Source: Populus alba (lineage: Eukaryota; Streptophyta; Magnoliopsida; Malpighiales; Salicaceae). Taken from it: DNA of 64,000 bases. Shown piece after piece: positions 59,460 through 64,000 of the stretch (its first letter is position 1; every line of letters begins with the position of its first letter). The position numbers and the translations under genes were made by a program. The notes under the pieces were generated by a model. It did no database searches, was not told the origin of the DNA, and saw nothing but the letters and a program-made list of their open reading frames with translations. Location: the NCBI RefSeq assembly GCF_005239225.2, contig NC_133284.1, positions 52,236,697-52,300,696 of the forward strand, written 5' to 3'.

Positions 59460-61761
59460 TGTCATAACCCATTTTTTGGGTTCTTTCTAATTACGTTTTT
59501 TTTTTTTTTTTATATATATAAAAAAACAAAACAGTGCCATTTTAAACGACACTGTTTTTTCTTCTTCCCTGCGCATGCAAAGACAGGGAAAAAGAAGATT
59601 TTGATTTTTTTCCCCGCTATTCTCCTTCTCTTTCCCCTCCCACTTGCCCACAAAACCTGGACAAAAGCCACATCCCATACCCTGCCACCATTAATGCAAG
59701 CCATGACCGACCACTCTTTCCTGTGCAAAGACATGGGCAGGGCAGCCACCTTACCCTGCGTCATGGCAGTGGTAAGGTGCCCCTCTCTTCCTGCGGCTAT
59801 AAATACAAAGAAGGGAGAAGATAAAAAGGAGAGGAAAAGGGAAAAAAAGGAAACCAGAGGAGTGGCAAAATTTAGGAGAAGGAACAGAGGACGAATGTGA
59901 GAGTGGAAAAAGGGGAGAACAGAAAATAGAGGGGAGAGTTTGTTTTTTAGAGAGTGAAGCTCGGGCCAAACAGAAGAAAAAAAAGGAAGAAGAGGGGGGG
60001 ACGAAAGGTTTTTGAAAAGAGAAAAGAGGGAAACGTTTGAAAACAGAGAAGGAAGGAGAGATTTGAGAAAGAACTGGAGACGCGAACCGGCTGCTATCCG
60101 TATAGCCACCACCAGCGCCACCCTAGAGCCACTGCTAGCTGCTGCCTTCCTCCCCATCATTGATAATAGCCCTGCACCGTGAGAAAAAGAAGAAGAAGCA
60201 GAAACAGAAACAGACAGAGCAAAAGCAGAAACAGAGGAGAAGCCACCGCCTAGAACCACCATCTACAACCACATTCGAACACCACCGCCACCTACAGCTT
60301 CGTCAACAACAGCTGCCACCACAGAAACATAAGAACGACCAGAAAGTGGGAGAAGGAATAAAACAGGGAGCAGGAGGAAGAACAGAGCAGAAGAAAAACA
60401 CAGAACAGAGAAGAAGAACCACCGCAGAACCACCATCACAGCAGCTGCCACCTGGTTTCCCAGCCACCGTCTGTAGTCCCAGTCGCTTCCACCGCCACCA
60501 ATAGATAATAAAAGAAGAACAGAAAAACAGGGGGAAGCTAAGGCAGACGAAGAGGAGAAGAGAAAGGAAACGCAGCAGCGTGAAAAGGAAGCATACAGGA
60601 GAAGAGGAAGAACCACCGTCCTCAGTCGTGACCCTCCACCACCACCACTGGAGACAACAACCACGCTCCCTCATTCCAGGTAACCTTCCTCCCCCTCTGC
60701 TGTCCATTTTTTTGTTCGTTTTCATTTGCATGTAGAACGTGAGCAATTCACGTTCTACAGCAAATGAAATATAATTAGGTGGTTACTGTGTAGAGCACAG
60801 TAACCACCTAATTATAATTCACTGGTTACTGTGCTCAGCACAGTAACCAGCGGCCAACCTTTTGTTCTTGCGGGTTGGAACATCAGCCCAGCCCACGCGG
60901 CTGGGCTGAGTCCAGCCCTGTAACTGATAGGCCTGAATTTCTTTTTTGAGTCGGGTCTGTCTTGGCCCAAAACGAGTTGGCTCGGCCCCGTAAATATATA
61001 TTCAAAAATATTTTAAGAAAATTTGTGATTTACCTGCGTATTTGTTTTTACTAAATTTCATTTAATATTGGTTTGTATTTTTATATCGTAAAAATACAAA
61101 TCCAGTATTAAAATACCTGGTTTTCATCAAAAAATTTTTTTTTTAAATGTTTTTGTTTTCATGCACACGGCCAAGTCTCTTAAAGAAAAAATTACATCAT
61201 ATTTCCATTCAACAAAGAAAACTTCAAAAAAAAAAATTATTTTAGTATGTATTTTTGGCTTTAAATAACCAATTTATTAAAGTCATGAGAACTTGGCCAA
61301 TATTTCAATAATTCTAAAATTATTTTGATTTCTTTTAATATCAGGGATTACGAATTTATACGTAAAACGTATTCCCGATATTGAAAATGTAGTTCTTTTA
61401 TAGACATTAGAACGGTTAGGTTTTTACCTCATAAGATAAGAATTTCCTTACTGAAGAGGGCTTTTCTTGAACCATAGACGGACCAACATGATAAGACCTT
61501 AGATTTTTATCAGAAAATAAAACAATGCAGCTTATCTTAGGTAGAGCGTATTTGGGGTGCTAATACCTTCCCTTTAAAAAATCAGTCTCCATGCCTGATT
61601 TCTGAGACCAGTAAGGGTTCCTAGTGACCAGAATACTAGGTGGTGACTCTCATTCTATTTTCCACTGATAAAAAGACAGGAATTCCTTGTCTCCCTATAT
61701 TTTCCAGATACAGACTCATAAGTGTGGAGAGTGATCGCAGCGACACCCCACACGTGCGACA
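59460..61761 (+). mobile_element. Solo LTR of a Gypsy-type retrotransposon, 2302 bp
   Basis: Starts TGTCATAACCC and ends CACACGTGCGACA (TG…CA), flanked on both sides by ATAAC (59455–59459 and 61762–61766). No polyprotein, primer-binding site or polypurine tract is present, so the internal part was lost, normally by recombination between the two LTRs. The long purine-rich stretch and the end motif recall Tat/Ogre-like LTRs, which is an inference. Open frames inside (for example 59510–60262 minus) are a by-product of biased composition and are not genes. Orientation is taken from the TGTCATAACCC end being the 5' end. Confidence 0.88.
60723..60850. repeat. Three consecutive hairpins inside the solo LTR
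   Basis: Stem 1 spans 60723–60766, stem 2 spans 60771–60815 (20-base perfect arms around a five-base loop) and stem 3 spans 60822–60850 (13-base perfect arms). Stems 2 and 3 share the GGTTACTGTG…CACAGTAACC core, so one probably arose from the other. Confidence 0.9.
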
Positions 61762-63060
61762 ATAACAATACAAAATAAAAACAAAACACAAAACCATGAG
61801 CTTAATTTATTCCATTCCATTCACTGAGAATTAAAATAAACACTTGTTTAATTAAGCTTATAAAAAGATTGAATCACAATTGAATTCAATTAAATAATGA
61901 ATACTTGAATGACTATTAGGTTGCTTCGAGTAGATTATATCTCGCTCAAGCCACTATTTATTTTAAGAATTAAATGAGAAAAAAAATCAAGCCACTGTTC
62001 AAAGTTTACATTGATTTCTCCATGTATTTGAAACTCTTATTAGTCTACTCTTGCCAAGTTGCCTATCTTAAAAAAAAAAAAAAATTAGAAAAAAAAATCA
62101 AAATTAGGTTATGAATCTTATAAAAACAAAACACAAAACCATAAGCTTAATTTATTCAATTCCAATTCACTGAGAGTTAAAATAAGAACTTGTTTAATTA
62201 CACCTATAAAAAAAAATTGAATCACAATTGAATTCAATTAAATAATGAATACTTGAATGATTATTGGGTCATTTTGAGTAGATTATATCTTGCTCGAGCC
62301 GCTATTTATTCAAAGAATTAAATGAGAAAAAAATCTTGAATTTGAATGGTTGTTCAGTGAATCAATTAACAACACTGCAAACCCTTCGTATTTGTCCTAA
62401 AAATCAATTTTCTTGCAATTAAATCCTTCATAAATTCAATTAAACATTCAACAAAAATCTAATTGAGTACTTGAACATCTAATTTTGAATTTCTCTTTCT
62501 TAAATTGAATTTTCTTTGTCAATAAAACCTTTATCAATAAAAACAATACTGTCAAATTTTAGTATTTTTATATTTATTCCTCCCCAACCAATCTTTGACT
62601 ATTTCTAGGCGTTCTGGTATTTTCTTCTCATTGATATATTTTTTTGGGTTTTCTTCTAACATTTTTTGATATGATTTTTTTTTCTTCCCACATCTCTCTT
62701 TTTTTTGTGTGCGGGGACCTTAAAAAATTGGATAACAACACCCCCGACAAAATAGATAACAATTCATAAAGTCAAAAATCATGTTTGATTGACTTAAATA
62801 ACCGCGTATCTAAGAATCCCCCCTCTTCTTAGCTTGCTCTTGTCAAAGTTACTAGCTTTTTTAAGGAAATAAAAGACAATTTTAGGAAAAAATTCAAAAT
62901 TGGATTATGAAACTTATAACAGCAATATAAAAACAAAACACAAAACCATGAGCTTAATTTATTCCATTCCATTCACTGAGAATTAAAATAAACACTTGTT
63001 TAATTATGCTTATATAAAGATTGAATCGCAATTGAATTCAATTAAATAATGAATACTTAA

Positions 63061-63538
63061 ATAATAAATAATTAAAAGTTTTAAAAAAATATATTTTAAC
63101 ATTTATTTTAGCTTTAATAATAAGTTTATTAAAGTCATGAGAACTAGACTAATATTTCAAAAATTCTAAAAAATTCATTTTGTTTTCTTTTAATATTAAT
63201 TATTATGCGCTTATATGATATGATTGTGAAATTAATAAGTTCATTTGTAGTGTTTTATTTTTCTTTTATTATGTCCATCTTGAGAGCCTGTTCCCTTGGA
63301 AATAAATCAATTACATATATAGTAAGAATGGTTGTTAAATTGGAAATAAATCTATGCAATTGTGGTTTGAGTCTCGGATCTTAAGTCTTTAAATAGCATT
63401 TTTTGTAGTGTTTAATGTTATTAAGTTCATTATTAATGAGATATGATGTAACCTAAATACAAGATAACATACCTAATTAAAAATAATTAGTTTGGAAATA
63501 AATCCATGACACAATAATAACTTAATTATTTGTGTCCA
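63061..63538. other. Upstream region of the cysteine-rich peptide gene
   Basis: AT-rich spacer with no gene recognised. Confidence 0.4.
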
Positions 63539-63544
63539 TATAAA
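63539..63544 (+). promoter_or_regulatory. Likely TATA box of the cysteine-rich peptide gene
   Basis: TATAAA lies about 90 bases before the ATG at 63633, in a suitable position for a start site near 63570. Confidence 0.5.
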
Positions 63545-63632
63545 CATCATTCATAGAAACTCAAGTCATCACACAACAAGCAAAGTAGAAAGTACTCAAA
63601 ATCTCGGAAAAACTCAAATTAAGAATTAAGAT

Positions 63633-63939
63633 ATGGAGAAGGGTTCTTTTTCAATGACATTCTTGTTCGTTTTGTTTGTCATCACAACTTGTAAGTGTTC
63701 TTTATCCTTTCTCTTATTCTATATATATATATATATCCCACAATTTATTACATTAAAAAGACTAATTAAATAATTCTCACAGGTGTTTCAATGTCGAACA
63801 TATACCAGTCGTCGAGGGAGGAGAAATTAAGCTAAATGTACCATGCAACACAACCGCAAATTGCCACCAAAAAACTTCTTGTCCAGGAGAGAGGATGGTT
63901 CTACGTTGTGTTCATAATTTTTGTCAATGTAATTCGTGA
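63633..63939 (+). pseudogene. Six-cysteine secreted peptide gene (defensin-like/NCR type), frame apparently broken
   Basis: Exon 1 (63633–63690) codes for a signal peptide with a hydrophobic core TFLFVLFVITT. Exon 2 opens at 63783 after a CACAG acceptor. The part with six cysteines, spaced C-x5-C-x5-C-x8-C-x4-C-x-C from 63844 to a TGA at 63937–63939, is read one base out of phase with exon 1. With the visible splice sites the frame meets a TAA at 63833. The two-exon layout (signal, then Cys-rich part) and the spacing match small plant defensin-like and nodule-specific cysteine-rich peptides, which are secreted or act in defence or signalling. A one-base loss, an unseen alternative splice site or a sequencing error are all possible. 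The functional call is from the cysteine spacing alone. Confidence 0.6.
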
Positions 63940-64000
63940 TCATTTCCTCATCTATTTGCTTCTAACAACAATAAAGACCTCAAGTCTTCCAGAAGCATGC

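Larger units (their letters stand above)
59344..63060 (+). repeat. Three copies of a repeat of about 340 bp, the first split by the LTR
   Basis: Each copy has part A (ATGAAACTCTTATTAGxCTACTCTTGxCAAGTTG … AAAATTxGGTTATGA) followed by part B (AAAACAAAACACAAAACCAT, AGCTTAATTTATTCxATTCC, ACTTGTTTAATTA, GAATTCAATTAAATAATGAATACTT). Copy 1 is 59344–59459 plus 61767–61985, copy 2 is about 62005–62335, and copy 3 is about 62820–63060. Copies 2 and 3 have A joined directly to B and act as uninterrupted versions of copy 1. Confidence 0.8.

Noticed and set aside
59430..60746. Long open frames on both strands (up to 250 codons) that could look like novel proteins
   Set aside because: They lie inside the LTR, are Ser/Phe/Leu- or Lys/Glu-rich because of a purine-biased strand, overlap each other in several frames, and contain no recognisable domain.
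1..64000. Biosynthetic gene cluster or defence island linking the genes
   Set aside because: Genes belong to unrelated housekeeping families on both strands with large spacers; there is no enzyme group or shared regulatory motif.

Overview
The window is a piece of a flowering-plant nuclear genome. The genes carry many short exons with GT–AG introns, long AT-rich intergenic stretches, tRNA-derived SINEs, a Gypsy-type solo LTR and chloroplast- and mitochondrion-targeted proteins. The protein families and several dispersed repeats (a TIR element beginning GAGTGTGTTTGGTATTG, and AT-rich repeats with a GATAT…ATATC core) look to me like Populus or another Salicaceae; that assignment is from recollection of the repeats and is not proven here. 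No bacterial-style system, CRISPR array or viral gene is present.

Layout. The left third (0.5–21.3 kb) is gene-rich: a minus-strand organellar PPR protein (At1g79080-like), a plus-strand eight-exon ARM-like/BTB-POZ protein (At1g04390-like, 1016 aa as spliced here), a small graveyard at 10.0–10.6 kb with relics of a Pumilio gene and an F-box gene, an intronless divergent Pumilio protein, and a minus-strand five-exon PAT1 decapping activator (798 aa). PPR and PAT1 are neighbours in Arabidopsis as I remember it (At1g79080/At1g79090), so this block looks like conserved synteny with insertions.

The middle (21.3–45.5 kb) alternates repeats and genes. A 5-kb repeat field carries an approximately 64-bp tandem array and several SINEs, two of them with clear target-site duplications. 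It is followed by an eleven-exon chloroplast YchF/Obg-like ATPase, a single-exon SAUR auxin-response gene, another repeat field, a minus-strand eight-exon ATAD3-type mitochondrial AAA+ ATPase with one GC–AG intron, and a decayed intron-bearing copy of an SR45-like splicing factor.

The right third (45.5–64 kb) is repeat-dominated: a TIR transposon of about 0.8 kb, an intronless F-box protein, a minus-strand five-exon chloroplast Iojap/RsfS protein, then about 9 kb without a convincing gene. This last part holds a 2.3-kb solo LTR with TG…CA ends and a 5-bp duplication, inserted in the first of three copies of a roughly 340-bp repeat. The window ends in a two-exon cysteine-rich secreted peptide gene whose Cys-rich frame is out of register with its signal-peptide exon.

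Functionally the genes are independent housekeeping or regulatory loci. RNA metabolism (PPR, Pumilio, PAT1, the SR45 relic) and organelle translation or structure (YchF, Iojap, ATAD3) recur, but there is no sign of a cluster acting together. All exon structures were derived by hand from splice sites, frame and family homology; no transcript evidence was available.
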